64,000 nucleotides of DNA, taken from positions 3,162,001 to 3,226,000 of the forward strand of contig NZ_CP046115.1 in assembly GCF_009707385.1 (NCBI RefSeq), in the 5' to 3' direction. Shown here piece after piece: positions 33,313-43,900 of this stretch. The translations under genes were made by a program, and so were the position numbers. The notes beneath the pieces are model-generated. The model did not search any database. It saw only the letters and a program-made list of their open reading frames with translations, and was not told where the DNA came from. This DNA comes from Klebsiella oxytoca (GTDB lineage Bacteria > Pseudomonadota > Gammaproteobacteria > Enterobacterales > Enterobacteriaceae). Each line of letters starts with the position of its first letter. The first letter of the stretch is position 1.

Positions 33313-34212
33313 CTACACGGAGGTACGCACCAGAGGTAATAGTTCATCCATTCTCTTTTCAACTGCCAGATTTCCGGCGGCTATCGCTTCGCCAGCGCGA
33401 TGAAAATCCAGAGTGGATATTTGCGGGCAAAAGGGCTGAATCAGAATATCCGGTGGGTCTCCCGCCATACGATTTCGCTTAAGGCGATTCTCCAGAACCT
33501 GAATCGAGGTCGACATAATTTCCATAGCGGTTGGCACTCTTGTCGCCCGACGAGCGGTCATGCGCGCCAGACGGGAACGCAAGCGTGAATGCCACGAGAA
33601 GTCTTCATCATTCTCCGGACGCGGCATCTCCATCGATAACAAATCCTGCTGCATCAGATGCGCATCGTGCTGCAAATCAACGGCAATGACGATATCAGCA
33701 CCCATCGCGCGGGCCAGAGACACTGGCACGGGATTAACCACCGCGCCATCCACCAGCCAGTAACCATTATGCATCACCGGTGACATCAGGCCAGGCATAC
33801 TGCAAGAGGCGCGTATTGCCAGATGCAAATCCCCCTGCGTAAACCAAAGCTCACGACCGGTACTTAAATTTGTTGTCACTGCGGCAAATCGACGCTCACA
33901 GCGTTCAATCTCGGTGACAGGCAGCAGTTTGCGATATTGGCTGAACACTCGTTCGCCGCGCAGCAGGCCGCCTCGCTGCCAGGAGAGATCCATTAACTTC
34001 AGTACATCCCAGTTACTGAATGAGCATACCCATTTCTCCAGCGCCGGAAGCCGATTGCAGGCGTAGGCCGCCCCCACCAGCGATCCTATGGAGCATCCTG
34101 CGATGACATCAACCTCAATGCCCGCTCGCTGTAACGCATTAATCACGCCGATATGGGACCACCCGCGGGCGGCTCCAGCTCCTAACGCCAGACCGATTTT
34201 GAGCTTTCTCAT
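33313..34212 (-). CDS. rssA: RssA, patatin-like phospholipase family protein
   Basis: A 299-residue patatin-like protein. The oxyanion glycine-rich segment is GAGAARG, the nucleophile Ser is in the GxSxG motif GCSIG (about residues 40-44), and the catalytic Asp is in DGAVVNP. The start MRKLKIGLALG at 34212 matches E. coli; the open frame continues 11 codons upstream. The substrate is unknown. It precedes rssB by about 100 bases. Confidence 0.93.
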   Translation of the reverse strand: MRKLKIGLALGAGAARGWSHIGVINALQRAGIEVDVIAGCSIGSLVGAAYACNRLPALEKWVCSFSNWDVLKLMDLSWQRGGLLRGERVFSQYRKLLPVTEIERCERRFAAVTTNLSTGRELWFTQGDLHLAIRASCSMPGLMSPVMHNGYWLVDGAVVNPVPVSLARAMGADIVIAVDLQHDAHLMQQDLLSMEMPRPENDEDFSWHSRLRSRLARMTARRATRVPTAMEIMSTSIQVLENRLKRNRMAGDPPDILIQPFCPQISTLDFHRAGEAIAAGNLAVEKRMDELLPLVRTSV

Positions 34213-34324
34213 TATTACCGAAACATATCCTTCCACTCCGGGCATGGCGTCATCGTCATACCTCAGTTAACATATTGCGCTCTGGCGGCGTAGGGCCGTC
34301 TTTCTTTTTCCCATGGAGGCCGTT

Positions 34325-34783
34325 TTGTCACCATTATGCCCCTGTGGCAGCGCTCTGGATTATAGCTCATGTTGTCAGCGTTATCTGACGGGTGCGCAGC
34401 TGGCACCGGACCCTTCACAGCTGATGCGCTCCCGCTATAGCGCATTTGTTATGCAGGACGCCGACTATCTGATTAAAACCTGGCACCCATCCTGTCAGGC
34501 GCAGCGGTTTCGCGCAGACCTTGAAAACGGTTTTATTCGCACTCAATGGCATGGTCTTACCGTCTTCGCCGCCGATAAGGGCAAGAACCCTGATGAAGGC
34601 TTCGTCAGTTTTATCGCTCGTTACGCTGACGATAACCGCTCCGGGGCCATTATTGAACGATCCAGATTCTTAAAAGAAAACGGACAGTGGTATTATATTG
34701 ACGGCACGCGACCGCTAATCGGTCGTAACGATCCCTGCCCTTGCGGTTCAGGTAAAAAATTTAAAAAATGCTGCGGCCAGTAA
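34325..34783 (+). CDS. ychJ: YchJ, SEC-C motif protein
   Basis: A 152-residue protein with zinc-binding SEC-C type motifs at both ends: CPCGS...CC near the N terminus and [17 protein letters not shown] at the C terminus, around an NTF2-like middle domain. I chose the TTG at 34325, since GGAGG at 34315-34319 is correctly spaced for it and the length then equals E. coli YchJ. An in-frame ATG at 34313 overlaps that ribosome site. The function is unknown; the C-terminal motif resembles that of SecA. Confidence 0.9.
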   Translation: MSPLCPCGSALDYSSCCQRYLTGAQLAPDPSQLMRSRYSAFVMQDADYLIKTWHPSCQAQRFRADLENGFIRTQWHGLTVFAADKGKNPDEGFVSFIARYADDNRSGAIIERSRFLKENGQWYYIDGTRPLIGRNDPCPCGSGKKFKKCCGQ

Positions 34784-34825
34784 GCCAGCAGCAGGAATAG
34801 CAAACACTACAGGATTTTCCCCGCG

Positions 34826-35668
34826 ATGCACTCACTACAACGAAAAGTACTACGCACCATTTGCCCTGATCAGAAAGGCCTCATCGCGCGTATCACTAAT
34901 ATCTGCTACAAGCATGAACTGAATATCGTGCAAAACAATGAGTTTGTTGACCATCGGACCGGCCGTTTCTTTATGCGCACCGAGCTTGAGGGTATTTTTA
35001 ATGACTCTGTTCTGCTGGCCGACCTCGACAGCGCGCTGCCGGAGGGTTCAATCCGTGAGCTCAATCCAGCGGGACGCCGCCGGGTAGTCATTCTGGTAAC
35101 CAAAGAGGCGCACTGCCTCGGCGATCTGCTGATGAAAGCCAACTATGGCGGACTGGATGTAGAAATTGCCGCCGTCATCGGCAATCACGAAACGCTGCGC
35201 TCGCTGGTTGAACGTTTTGATATCCCCTTCCAGCTGGTAAGCCATGAGGGTTTAACTCGCGAAGAGCATGATAAACAAATGGGAGACGCTATTGCCGCCC
35301 ATGAGCCGGATTACGTGGTGCTGGCGAAATATATGCGGGTATTAACCCCTGAGTTTGTTTCTCGCTTCCCGAATAAGATTATTAATATTCACCATTCATT
35401 CCTGCCAGCCTTTATCGGCGCGCGCCCGTATCACCAGGCATACGACCGCGGGGTGAAGATTATTGGCGCCACCGCCCACTACGTGAACGATAATCTGGAT
35501 GAAGGCCCGATTATTATGCAGGACGTTATTCACGTCGATCATACCTATACCGCTGAGGATATGATGCGCGCGGGCCGTGACGTCGAGAAGAATGTCCTGA
35601 GCCGCGCGCTGTATCAGGTTCTTGCACAGCGGGTATTTGTTTACGGCAACCGGACGATTATTCTTTAA
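34826..35668 (+). CDS. purU: Formyltetrahydrofolate deformylase
   Basis: Hydrolyses 10-formyl-THF to THF and formate, supplying formate for purine synthesis (PurT) and balancing one-carbon pools. It has 280 residues. An N-terminal ACT domain (about 8-85) senses Met/Gly, and the C-terminal formyltransferase-type domain has the catalytic NIHHSFLPAFIGARPY and DEGPIIMQ segments. The next elements downstream are the tyrT tRNA genes, as in E. coli. Confidence 0.97.
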   Translation: MHSLQRKVLRTICPDQKGLIARITNICYKHELNIVQNNEFVDHRTGRFFMRTELEGIFNDSVLLADLDSALPEGSIRELNPAGRRRVVILVTKEAHCLGDLLMKANYGGLDVEIAAVIGNHETLRSLVERFDIPFQLVSHEGLTREEHDKQMGDAIAAHEPDYVVLAKYMRVLTPEFVSRFPNKIINIHHSFLPAFIGARPYHQAYDRGVKIIGATAHYVNDNLDEGPIIMQDVIHVDHTYTAEDMMRAGRDVEKNVLSRALYQVLAQRVFVYGNRTIIL

Positions 35669-35749
35669 TCGATAATAAAATTAACTGGTTAGCTTTGCAT
35701 CTTTGCGCATAAAAATCAGGCAACCGGTTTATTTTTATCAAAGGAATAC

Positions 35750-35786
35750 TTTACAGGGGCGTCTCATTTGATATGATGCGCCCCGC
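35750..35786 (+). promoter_or_regulatory. tyrT promoter with stringent discriminator
   Basis: TTTACA (35750-35755), a 16-base spacer, TATGAT (35772-35777), then the GC-rich discriminator GCGCCCCGC. This is the well-known tyrT promoter arrangement. The discriminator makes it sensitive to ppGpp, and Fis sites would be expected upstream. Confidence 0.9.
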
Positions 35787-35825
35787 TTCCACCAGGAAGC
35801 CGGCCTGTACAAAGTATTACCCCGT

Positions 35826-35910
<85 letters not shown>

Positions 35911-35945
35911 TTTCAGGCTTTACCTATACAATATGAATTACCCCT

Positions 35946-36030
<85 letters not shown>

Positions 36031-36485
36031 TCGCTTCTCTGTTGCACACTCTTCCATTCAAAGCACACTGCCATATATTCTTCCGGTACAGGGAAGGATG
36101 AGAAGCTTCGACTAAGGTTCGATTCGAGCGCCAGCGAGAAAGCGTTGCCGCAGGCAACGACCCGAAGGGTGAGGAGCGAAGCGACGAATAATCCTTCCCC
36201 CACCACCATCACTTCCAGAACGCACCGACTCTCACATAGGTACATTGCCTTATATTCTTCCGATGCAGGGAAGGATGAGAAACTTCGACCAAGGTTCGAT
36301 TCGAGCGCCAGCGAGAAAGCGTTGCCGCAGGCAACGACCCGAAGGGTGAGGAGCGAAGCGACGAATAATCCTTCCCCCACCACCATCACTTCTCTGTTGC
36401 ACACTCTTCCATTCAAAGCACACTGCCATATATTCTTCCGGTACGGGGAAGGATGAGAAGCTTCGACCAGGTTCGATTCGAGCGC
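36031..36485 (+). repeat. tyrT/V downstream repeat array (rtT type)
   Basis: Two full units and one partial unit of about 178 bases follow the second tRNA: 36031-36208, 36209-36385 and 36386-36485. Each full unit ends with a copy of the tRNA-Tyr 3' end (AATCCTTCCCCCACCACCA). Each holds a GTTGCC-GCA-GGCAAC hairpin. Units 1 and 2 match closely in their second halves, while units 1 and 3 match in their first 60 bases. E. coli has the same arrangement (tpr and rttR/rtT RNA), where small RNAs released during tRNA processing have been proposed to modulate the stringent response. Long frames crossing the array on both strands are by-products of the repeat. Confidence 0.88.
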
Positions 36486-36491
36486 TTTTTT
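36455..36491 (+). terminator. Possible terminator of the tyrT transcript
   Basis: In the partial third repeat, GCTTCGA ... TCGAGC (one bulged base) is followed shortly by six T residues at 36486-36491, where the repeat similarity stops. It is a plausible end for the tRNA-rtT transcript. Confidence 0.5.
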
Positions 36492-36596
36492 CCCGTATAG
36501 CGCCGCGTTTATCGGGGCCACAAAACGGCTCATCCCGAAGCACGGCCCGGCGAAATAACCGCAGCAGACTGCGGGCAGCTTCCCGGCGGCGCACAA

Positions 36597-37040
36597 CTAC
36601 ATCGGCCGCAGCCGACGCTTCACCGGCGAGCTCTTTACGATAGAGGTATTACACTGGGCATGCTCCGCCAGACCGTCCAGCAGGCTATCCAACTGCTCTA
36701 TCGAACGTACCACCAGCCTGATCACAAAACAGTCCTCTCCGGTCACTTTGTCGCTCTCATTACACTCCGGCATCGCCTGAATGTATTTATCCACTTTATG
36801 CAGCAGCCCGGGCAGCGGACGCACGCGCACCAGCGCCTGGAGGGTGTACCCCAGCGCCGCCAGATTCACGCGCGCACCGTACCCCTGAACCACGCCCCGC
36901 TCCTCAAGCCTTTTAAGACGCTCCGCCGTACTGGGAGATGTCAGGCCGATACGACCGCTCAGCACCTTCAGCGATACGCGAGCATCCTCCACCAGACAGG
37001 CTAAAATTTGTCGGTCGATATCATCGATAAGGTAATCCAT
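36597..37040 (-). CDS. Lrp/AsnC-family transcriptional regulator
   Basis: A 147-residue regulator. The N-terminal helix-turn-helix (about 3-60) has the family pattern [41 protein letters not shown], given here as the span 8-48. The C-terminal RAM ligand-binding domain has [16 protein letters not shown] 37040 is preferred over GTG 37049 because of the AGGTGA spacing. It is divergent from the EamA transporter gene 109 bases away and probably controls it, as is common for such pairs. An amino-acid effector is likely but unknown. Confidence 0.88.
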   Translation of the reverse strand: MDYLIDDIDRQILACLVEDARVSLKVLSGRIGLTSPSTAERLKRLEERGVVQGYGARVNLAALGYTLQALVRVRPLPGLLHKVDKYIQAMPECNESDKVTGEDCFVIRLVVRSIEQLDSLLDGLAEHAQCNTSIVKSSPVKRRLRPM

Positions 37041-37148
37041 CACTTTCACCTAATTTTAATAAGAGATTTAGCCATTCAACCTTATCTCAGTACTGTAAAA
37101 CCCGACACTCTTTTCCGAAAATAGCACCTCTCACTCAGGAGGTGTGCA

Positions 37149-38045
37149 ATGCGTGAAAAACAAAATGGCGTCTGGCAAATGTGCCTGGCGATGTTAATTT
37201 CCGGCTCGATTGGCGCGTTTGTTTTACTCTCCGGCCTGCCTGTGACGGAGGTTGTATTCTGGCGCTGTCTGATTGGGGCGATGGCGTTGTTTATTTTTAT
37301 TCGGTTCAGTAAACAGCCTTTCAGCCCGTTCTCTCCCGCCACCCTGGTGCTGGCTATTCTCGGCGGCATAGCTCTGGTGGTGAACTGGCTGTTGTTGTTT
37401 GCCGCCTACGAACGACTCTCGATTGGTCTTTCTACCGTGGTGTATAACACCCAGCCGTTTATGCTGGTGATGATGGGAATGCTTTTAGGTGAACGCGTTA
37501 GCCTGATGAAATGGGGCTGGCTGGTTCTCGCGTTTGCCGGCGTGGTCATCTTGCTATCCGGCGAGCTGACGGGCTCACATCGCGCCGGATGGCTCGCCGG
37601 TATCGGTCTGGCGCTGGGAGCCGCCTTCTTCTACGCGCTAACGGCGATGATCGCCCACAGGCTTAAATCCATCGCGGCGCAGCATATCGCCTTTATTCAG
37701 GTGCTGACTGGCGTAGTGATGCTTCTGCCGCTTGCCCGCATGCCGTCATTTTCCGGTGATTTTCCATGGTCTATCTTGCTAACGCTGGGCATCGTCCATA
37801 CCGGCATTATGTATCAACTGCTCTATAGCGCGATTCAGAAGCTGCCTACGCCCATTACCGGCTCGCTGTCGTTTATCTATCCGGTAGTGGCAATTATTGT
37901 CGATAATCTGGTATTCGGACACTCGCTGAATCTTACGCAGCTGGCGGGCGGCGCGCTGATCCTGTTTGCCGCGGCGGGCAACAACCTTGGCTGGGGCGAA
38001 AAAAAACCCCGCGAATGCGGGGTAGGTATCAAAACAGCGAATTAG
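37149..38045 (+). CDS. EamA/DMT-family exporter
   Basis: A 298-residue inner-membrane protein with ten hydrophobic segments forming two EamA repeats (about 9-130 and 150-285). Members export amino acids or metabolites. It starts behind GGAGG. It is divergent from the Lrp-type regulator, so amino-acid export is a reasonable guess. The last 15 or so codons ([15 protein letters not shown]) are encoded by the terminator of the convergent nar operon, and its stop overlaps the narI stop region by four bases. The substrate is unknown. Confidence 0.85.
   Translation: MREKQNGVWQMCLAMLISGSIGAFVLLSGLPVTEVVFWRCLIGAMALFIFIRFSKQPFSPFSPATLVLAILGGIALVVNWLLLFAAYERLSIGLSTVVYNTQPFMLVMMGMLLGERVSLMKWGWLVLAFAGVVILLSGELTGSHRAGWLAGIGLALGAAFFYALTAMIAHRLKSIAAQHIAFIQVLTGVVMLLPLARMPSFSGDFPWSILLTLGIVHTGIMYQLLYSAIQKLPTPITGSLSFIYPVVAIIVDNLVFGHSLNLTQLAGGALILFAAAGNNLGWGEKKPRECGVGIKTAN
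37999..38022 (-). terminator. Terminator of narGHJI inside the transporter gene
   Basis: On the minus strand, CCCCGC-ATTC-GCGGGG is followed by eight T residues, 20 bases after the narI stop. It lies within the last codons of the convergent EamA gene. Confidence 0.9.
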
Positions 38046-38719
38046 CGACGGGCGCGAACAATCTGGTATTTGCGCGTCAGGTACTCGACCGGCGCGCTCC
38101 AGATATGCACCAGACGGGAGAACGGGAACAGCACAAACAGCGTCATCCCCAGCACCAGGTGTACGCGGAAAATAAACGCCACGCCGTCGAGATGCTGCGA
38201 AGCGCCGCCGTGGAAGGTCACCACCGACTGCGCCCAGCCCACCAGCTTCATCATTTCGCTACCGTCCATATGCTGAGCGGAGAACGGAATAGTCAGCAGA
38301 CCCAGAGCGCACTGCACCATCAGCAAGGTAAGGATCAGAATATCCGCTTTAGTGGTGGTTGCACGAACGCGCGGGCTCAACAGACGACGCTTGAGCAGCA
38401 GCAGGCCGCCCACCAGCGTCATCACGCCGCAGGCGCCGCCCGCAAGCATTGCCATCTTCTGCTTCACGTCGATCGGCAGGAAGGACTCGTACATCCAGTG
38501 CGGAGTCAGCATGCCGAGAAAGTGCCCGGCAAAGATCCCCAGAATACCGATATGAAACAGATTTGATGCCAGATTCATCCCCTTACGATCCAGCATCTGG
38601 CTGGAACCCGCACGCCAGGTGTACTGCCCATAGTCGTAGCGCAGCCAGCTGCCGACCAGGAATACCGTACCGGCAATATACGGATAGATGTCAAAGAAGA
38701 GCATATTCAGGAAGTGCAT
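38042..38719 (-). CDS. narI: Nitrate reductase A gamma subunit
   Basis: The di-haem cytochrome b subunit that anchors NarGH and oxidises quinol, 225 residues with five membrane helices and histidine haem ligands. It begins [17 protein letters not shown]. Its ATG overlaps the narJ stop by one base (TAATG). Confidence 0.98.
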   Translation of the reverse strand: MHFLNMLFFDIYPYIAGTVFLVGSWLRYDYGQYTWRAGSSQMLDRKGMNLASNLFHIGILGIFAGHFLGMLTPHWMYESFLPIDVKQKMAMLAGGACGVMTLVGGLLLLKRRLLSPRVRATTTKADILILTLLMVQCALGLLTIPFSAQHMDGSEMMKLVGWAQSVVTFHGGASQHLDGVAFIFRVHLVLGMTLFVLFPFSRLVHIWSAPVEYLTRKYQIVRARR

Positions 38720-39429
38720 TATTGCTGTCCTCCGTTAGAGATATTCAAATATTGCGGGGCAACGGCTCCGGCAAAACGACGCTGGTGTGCGGCGATCTCC
38801 GACTCGCCGCAACCCCGATCGGCAAAGAATTTCACCTGCTCTTCTTCCCAGACGGCATCCAGCGCCTGCGGCGTATCGTCACGAGCTTCATCGGCGATTT
38901 TTTCCGCCACTTTCTGGCTATCGACCCGGGCGTTCGCCAGCTTGAGCAGCAATTCAAACAGCACCGCGTAGCCGCTTTCGCGCTGCTGCAGACGAGCGCT
39001 GAGCAGGCCAAGAATCGGTGCGACATCCTGCAATCCGCCGAGCGCTTCCGCTTCCGGCAGCTGCGCCAGATACTCAAGATACAGCGGCAGATGATCCGGT
39101 AATTCGCGACTATCGAGCTGCAGACCGTGGCGCTCATACTGCGTCATCAGGTCGACCATCGCCTGGCCGCGATCGCGGGATTCGCCGTGCACGTGCTCAA
39201 ACAGCAGCAGCGAGGTCGCGCGCCCGCGATCGAACAGCTCGCTATAGCGAGACTGGGCATCCAGTAGATCAAGGGTGGTCAGATCGCGCAGGAAAACGCT
39301 CAGCTTATGGGCATCCTCCGGCGCGAGCTTTTCCGAAGAGGCGATCGCGTCGAACAGCTCCTGCTGATGCTGCCATAAGGCAGCGTCAGGGTACTCGAGA
39401 AGACGCGACACAATTACGAGTTCAATCAT
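38719..39429 (-). CDS. narJ: Nitrate reductase chaperone NarJ
   Basis: A dedicated chaperone (TorD/DmsD type, all-helical), 236 residues, needed to insert the molybdenum cofactor and assemble NarGHI. It is not part of the final enzyme. Its start overlaps the narH stop by four bases. Confidence 0.97.
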   Translation of the reverse strand: MIELVIVSRLLEYPDAALWQHQQELFDAIASSEKLAPEDAHKLSVFLRDLTTLDLLDAQSRYSELFDRGRATSLLLFEHVHGESRDRGQAMVDLMTQYERHGLQLDSRELPDHLPLYLEYLAQLPEAEALGGLQDVAPILGLLSARLQQRESGYAVLFELLLKLANARVDSQKVAEKIADEARDDTPQALDAVWEEEQVKFFADRGCGESEIAAHQRRFAGAVAPQYLNISNGGQQ

Positions 39430-40961
39430 GGGTGCGGCTCCGTTTTGCTGGTGACGTCGATAGCATCGATACGGCGGCTATTAAACAGATTAAACTGGCT
39501 GTCAGAACCGTGGCAGCCGTCGCCGAAGGTGAAGCCGCAACCGTTTTTCTCCGGGAAAGCGTCGCGGGCCTGTTCGCGATGGCTGCTCGGCACCACGAAA
39601 CGGTCTTCGTAGTTGGCGATAGCCAGATAACGATACATCTCCTGCGCCTGGGCTTCAGTGAGGCCAACCTCTTCCAGCGCCCGGGTATCGACAACGCCAT
39701 CAACGGTTTCCGCGCGTTTGAAGTGGCGCATCGCCAGCATACGTTTCAGCGCCAGCAACACCGGCTGGGTATCGCCCGCGGTCAGCAGGTTTGCCAGATA
39801 CTGAACCGGGATACGCAGGCTTTCTACATCCGGCAGAATACCGTTGCTGCCGAGTTCCCCCGCATCAGCGGCTGACTGAATCGGTGACAGAGGCGGCACG
39901 TACCAGACCATTGGCAGGGTGCGATATTCCGGATGCAGCGGCAGCGCCAGCTTCCAGTCCATCGCCATTTTGTACACCGGCGACTGCTGGGCGGCTTCGA
40001 TAACGCCCTGCGGCACGCCGTCTTTCAGCGCCTGCTCAATCACTTTCGGGTCGTTCGGGTTGAGGAACACGTCCAGCTGACGCTGATACAGGTCTGTCTC
40101 ATTCTCCGTGCTGGCGGCATTTTCAATGGCATCCGCGTCATACAGCAGCACGCCGAGGTAGCGAATACGCCCCACGCAGGTCTCCGAGCAGACCGTCGGC
40201 ATTCCGGATTCGATCCGCGGATAGCAGAAGATACACTTCTCAGATTTGCCGCTCTTCCAGTTGAAGTAGATTTTCTTGTACGGGCAGCCGGTGATGCACA
40301 TCCGCCAGCCGCGGCACTTGTCCTGGTCGATCAGCACGATGCCGTCTTCTTCACGCTTGTAGATGGCGCCGCTCGGGCAGGTCGCGACGCACGCCGGGTT
40401 GAGGCAGTGTTCGCACAGGCGCGGCAGATACATCATAAAGGTGTTTTCAAACTGGCCATACATCGCCTTCTGCATGTTTTCGAAGTTCTGGTCTTTCGAC
40501 AGCTTCTCAAACTCACCGCCCAGATCATCTTCCCAGTTCGGACCACGGGTGATTTTATCCATCCGCTGACCGGTAATCAGCGAGCGCGGACGCGCGATCG
40601 GCTGGTGTTTGCTTTCCGGCGCGTTATGCAGGTTTTGATAGTCGTAATCAAACGGCTCGTAGTAATCGTCGATGCCCGGCAGATGCGGGTTGGCGAAGAT
40701 TTTACCCAGCAGCAGCGCGCGGTTGCCCATGCGCGGCTGCAGCTTGCCGTTGATCTTACGGATCCAGCCGCCCTTCCACTTTTCCTGGTTTTCCCAATCA
40801 TTCGGGAAACCGACGCCCGGTTTACTTTCAACGTTGTTAAACCACGCGTACTCCATCCCCTCGCGGCTGGTCCAGACGTTTTTACAGGTGACTGAGCAGG
40901 TATGACAGCCGATGCACTTATCGAGATTCAGCACCATGCCGACTTGTGAACGAATTTTCAT
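39426..40961 (-). CDS. narH: Nitrate reductase A beta subunit
   Basis: Electron-transfer subunit with three [4Fe-4S] and one [3Fe-4S] clusters, 511 residues. Cysteine groups: CIGCHTCSVTC (about 16-26), CEHCLNPACVATCPSG, CRGWRMCITGCPYKK (the Trp in the third position marks the 3Fe cluster) and CIFCYPRIE. It passes electrons from NarI haems to NarG. Its start overlaps the narG stop by four bases. Confidence 0.98.
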   Translation of the reverse strand: MKIRSQVGMVLNLDKCIGCHTCSVTCKNVWTSREGMEYAWFNNVESKPGVGFPNDWENQEKWKGGWIRKINGKLQPRMGNRALLLGKIFANPHLPGIDDYYEPFDYDYQNLHNAPESKHQPIARPRSLITGQRMDKITRGPNWEDDLGGEFEKLSKDQNFENMQKAMYGQFENTFMMYLPRLCEHCLNPACVATCPSGAIYKREEDGIVLIDQDKCRGWRMCITGCPYKKIYFNWKSGKSEKCIFCYPRIESGMPTVCSETCVGRIRYLGVLLYDADAIENAASTENETDLYQRQLDVFLNPNDPKVIEQALKDGVPQGVIEAAQQSPVYKMAMDWKLALPLHPEYRTLPMVWYVPPLSPIQSAADAGELGSNGILPDVESLRIPVQYLANLLTAGDTQPVLLALKRMLAMRHFKRAETVDGVVDTRALEEVGLTEAQAQEMYRYLAIANYEDRFVVPSSHREQARDAFPEKNGCGFTFGDGCHGSDSQFNLFNSRRIDAIDVTSKTEPHP

Positions 40962-43900
40962 TTTACGCTCTCCTGTACCTGGTCATTACCTTCGCCATCT
41001 AACCAGTTAATATTCTTCATTTTACGAACCACCACGAATTCATCGCGGTTAGAACCGACCGTGCCGTAATAGTTAAAGCCGTAGGCCAGCTGCGCATAGC
41101 CGCCGATCATATGGGTCGGCTTCGGCGTAATACGGGTCACGGAGTTATGTATACCGCCGCGCTGTTCGGTGACCTCTGAACCCGGCAGGTTCACGATACG
41201 CTCCTGCGCGTGGTACATCATGGTCATCCCGGCGGGAACACGCTGGCTCACCACCGCACGCGCGGTCAGGGCACCGTTGCTGTTAAACACTTCGATCCAG
41301 TCGTTATCTTCAATACCCAGATCTTTAGCGTCCGCTTCGCTCATCCACACAATCGGACCACCGCGCGACAGCGTCAGCATCAGCAGGTTGTCGCTGTAGG
41401 TGGAGTGGATCCCCCACTTCTGGTGCGGCGTCAGGAAGTTCAGCGCCTTCTCCGGGTTGCCGTTCGATTTCGCCCCCATAACGGCTTTCACCGAACGGGT
41501 GTCAATCGGTGGACGATAAACCAGCAGGCTTTCGCCGAAGTCACGCATCCACTGGTGATCCTGATACAGCTGCTGGCGGCCGGAAAGCGTGCGCCACGGG
41601 ATCAGCTCATGAACGTTGGTATAACCGGCGTTATAGGAAACGTGCTCATCTTCGAGGCCGGACCAGGTCGGGCTGGAGATAATTTTGCGCGGCTGGGCCT
41701 GAATATCGCGGAAGCGAATTTTCTCTTCCTCTTTATTCTTCGCCAGGTGCGTATGGTCACGACCGGTAAACTCGCTGAGCGCCGCCCAGGCTTTCACCGC
41801 CACGTGGCCGTTAGTTTCCGGGGCAAGGGTCAGGATCATTTCCGCCGCGTCAATTGCGGTATTAAGCATCGGCTGACCTTTCGCCGGACCATCCGCTTTG
41901 GTGTAGTTGAGCTTGCGCAGCAGGTCCATTTCGCTCTGGGTATTCCAGGCAATACCTTTCCCGCCGTTGCCGATTTTCTCCATCAGCGGGCCAATGGAAG
42001 TGAAGCGTTCGTATGTCGCCGGATAGTCGCGTTCAACGGTCAGAATATGCGGCGCGGTTTTGCCTGGAATCAGGTCGCATTCGCCTTTTTTCCAGTCCTT
42101 AACGTCCAGCGGCTGCGCCAGTTCGGCGGCGGAATCGTGCTGGATAGGCAGCGTTACTACATCGGTTTCCTGACCCAGGTGACCCACGCACACTTCGGAG
42201 AACGTCTTCGCAATACCTTTGTAGATATCCCAGTCGCTTTTCGATTCCCAGGCCGGATCCACTGCGGCAGAAAGCGGATGAATAAACGGATGCATATCCG
42301 AGGTATTCATATCGTCTTTTTCATACCAGGTCGCGGTTGGCAGCACGATATCGGAGTACAGGCAGGTGCTCGACAGACGGAAGTCCAGAGTCACCACCAG
42401 ATCCAGCTTGCCGTCGAGACCGTTATCTTTCCATTCCACTTCTTCCGGCTTCACGCCGCCCTGCTTGCCAAGATCTTTGCCCTGAATACCGTTTTCCGTA
42501 CCCAGCAGATATTTCAGCATGTATTCATGGCCTTTACCTGAAGACCCCAACAGGTTAGAACGCCAGATAAACAGGTTGCGCGGATGGTTCTTGCCATTTT
42601 CCGGCTGCTCGGCGGCAAAACGAATTGAGCCCTCTTTCAGCGACTTGACGGTGTAGTCGACCGGCGTCATGCCCGCTTTCTTCGCCTCTTCCGCGATACG
42701 CAGCGGGTTAGTGCCCAGCTGCGGCGCCGACGGCAGCCAGCCCATACGTTCAGCGCGCACGTTGAAGTCGATCAGGTGGCCGCTGTAGCGGGATTTATCC
42801 GCTAACGGCGACAGCAGTTCCTGGGCGGTTACGCTTTCATAGCGCCACTGGCTGGAGTGGTTATAAAAGTACGACGTACTGTTCATGTGACGCGCCGGAC
42901 GCTGCCAGTCGAGGGCAAACGCCAGCGGCTGCCAGCCGGTCTGCGGACGCAGTTTTTCCTGGCCGACATAGTGCGCCCAGCCGCCGCCGCTCTGACCGAC
43001 GCAGCCGCAGAAGATCAGCATATTAATCAGGCCGCGATAGTTCATATCGAGGTGGAACCAGTGGTTCAGACCGGCGCCGACGATAATCATCGAACGGCCG
43101 TGGGTCTTATCGGCGTTATCGGCAAATTCGCGCGCGGTGCGGATAATCTGCGCCCGGGAAACGCCGGTGATTTTCTCCGCCCATGCCGGGGTATACGCTT
43201 TAACATCATCGTAGCTGCCGGCGCAGTTTTCATCGCCGAGGCCGCGATCCAGGCCGTAGTTCGCCAGGGTGAGGTCGTATACGGTGGTGACCAGGACGGT
43301 AGAGCCGTCGGCTTTTTGCAGGCGTTTTACCGGCAGTTTGTGCAGCAGCACGTTTTCCAGCTCAACCTTATTAAAGTGCTCGGTACCTTCGCCGCCAAAA
43401 TAAGGGAAACCGACGTTCGCGATCTCATCGTGGCCGCCCAGCAGGCTCAGGCGCAGCTCTACATCTTCTCCGGTTTTGCCGTCGCGCTGTTCAAGATTCC
43501 ATTTGCCCTTATCGCCCCAGCGGAAACCGATGGAACCGTTCGGCACGGTGATTTCGCCCTTCTCATCAAAGGCGACGGTTTTCCATTCTGGATTCGTTTC
43601 CTGACCTAACGCATCAACCAGGTCAGCCGCGCGCAGCATGCGGCCCGCGGCGTAATAGCCATCGCGCTCTTCGAGCATCACCAGCATCGGCATGTCGGTA
43701 TAGCGACGGACGTAATCGGTGAAATACTGGCTTGGCTTATCAAGATGGAACTCGCGCAGCATCACGTGGCCCATCGCCAGCGCCATCGCCGCATCGGTCC
43801 CCTGCTTCGGCGCCAGCCACAGATCGCAAAGCTTGGCGATTTCGGCGTAGTCAGGGGTGATAGCTACGGTTTTGGTGCCCTTGTAGCGAACTTCGGTAAA

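Noticed and set aside
39933..40895. 320-codon plus-strand frame inside narH
   Set aside because: Antisense of the narH frame, with Arg/His/Val-rich composition typical of shadows.
41210..42541. 443-codon plus-strand frame inside narG
   Set aside because: It is the antisense shadow of the highly conserved narG reading frame in GC-rich codons; no plausible start region or domain.
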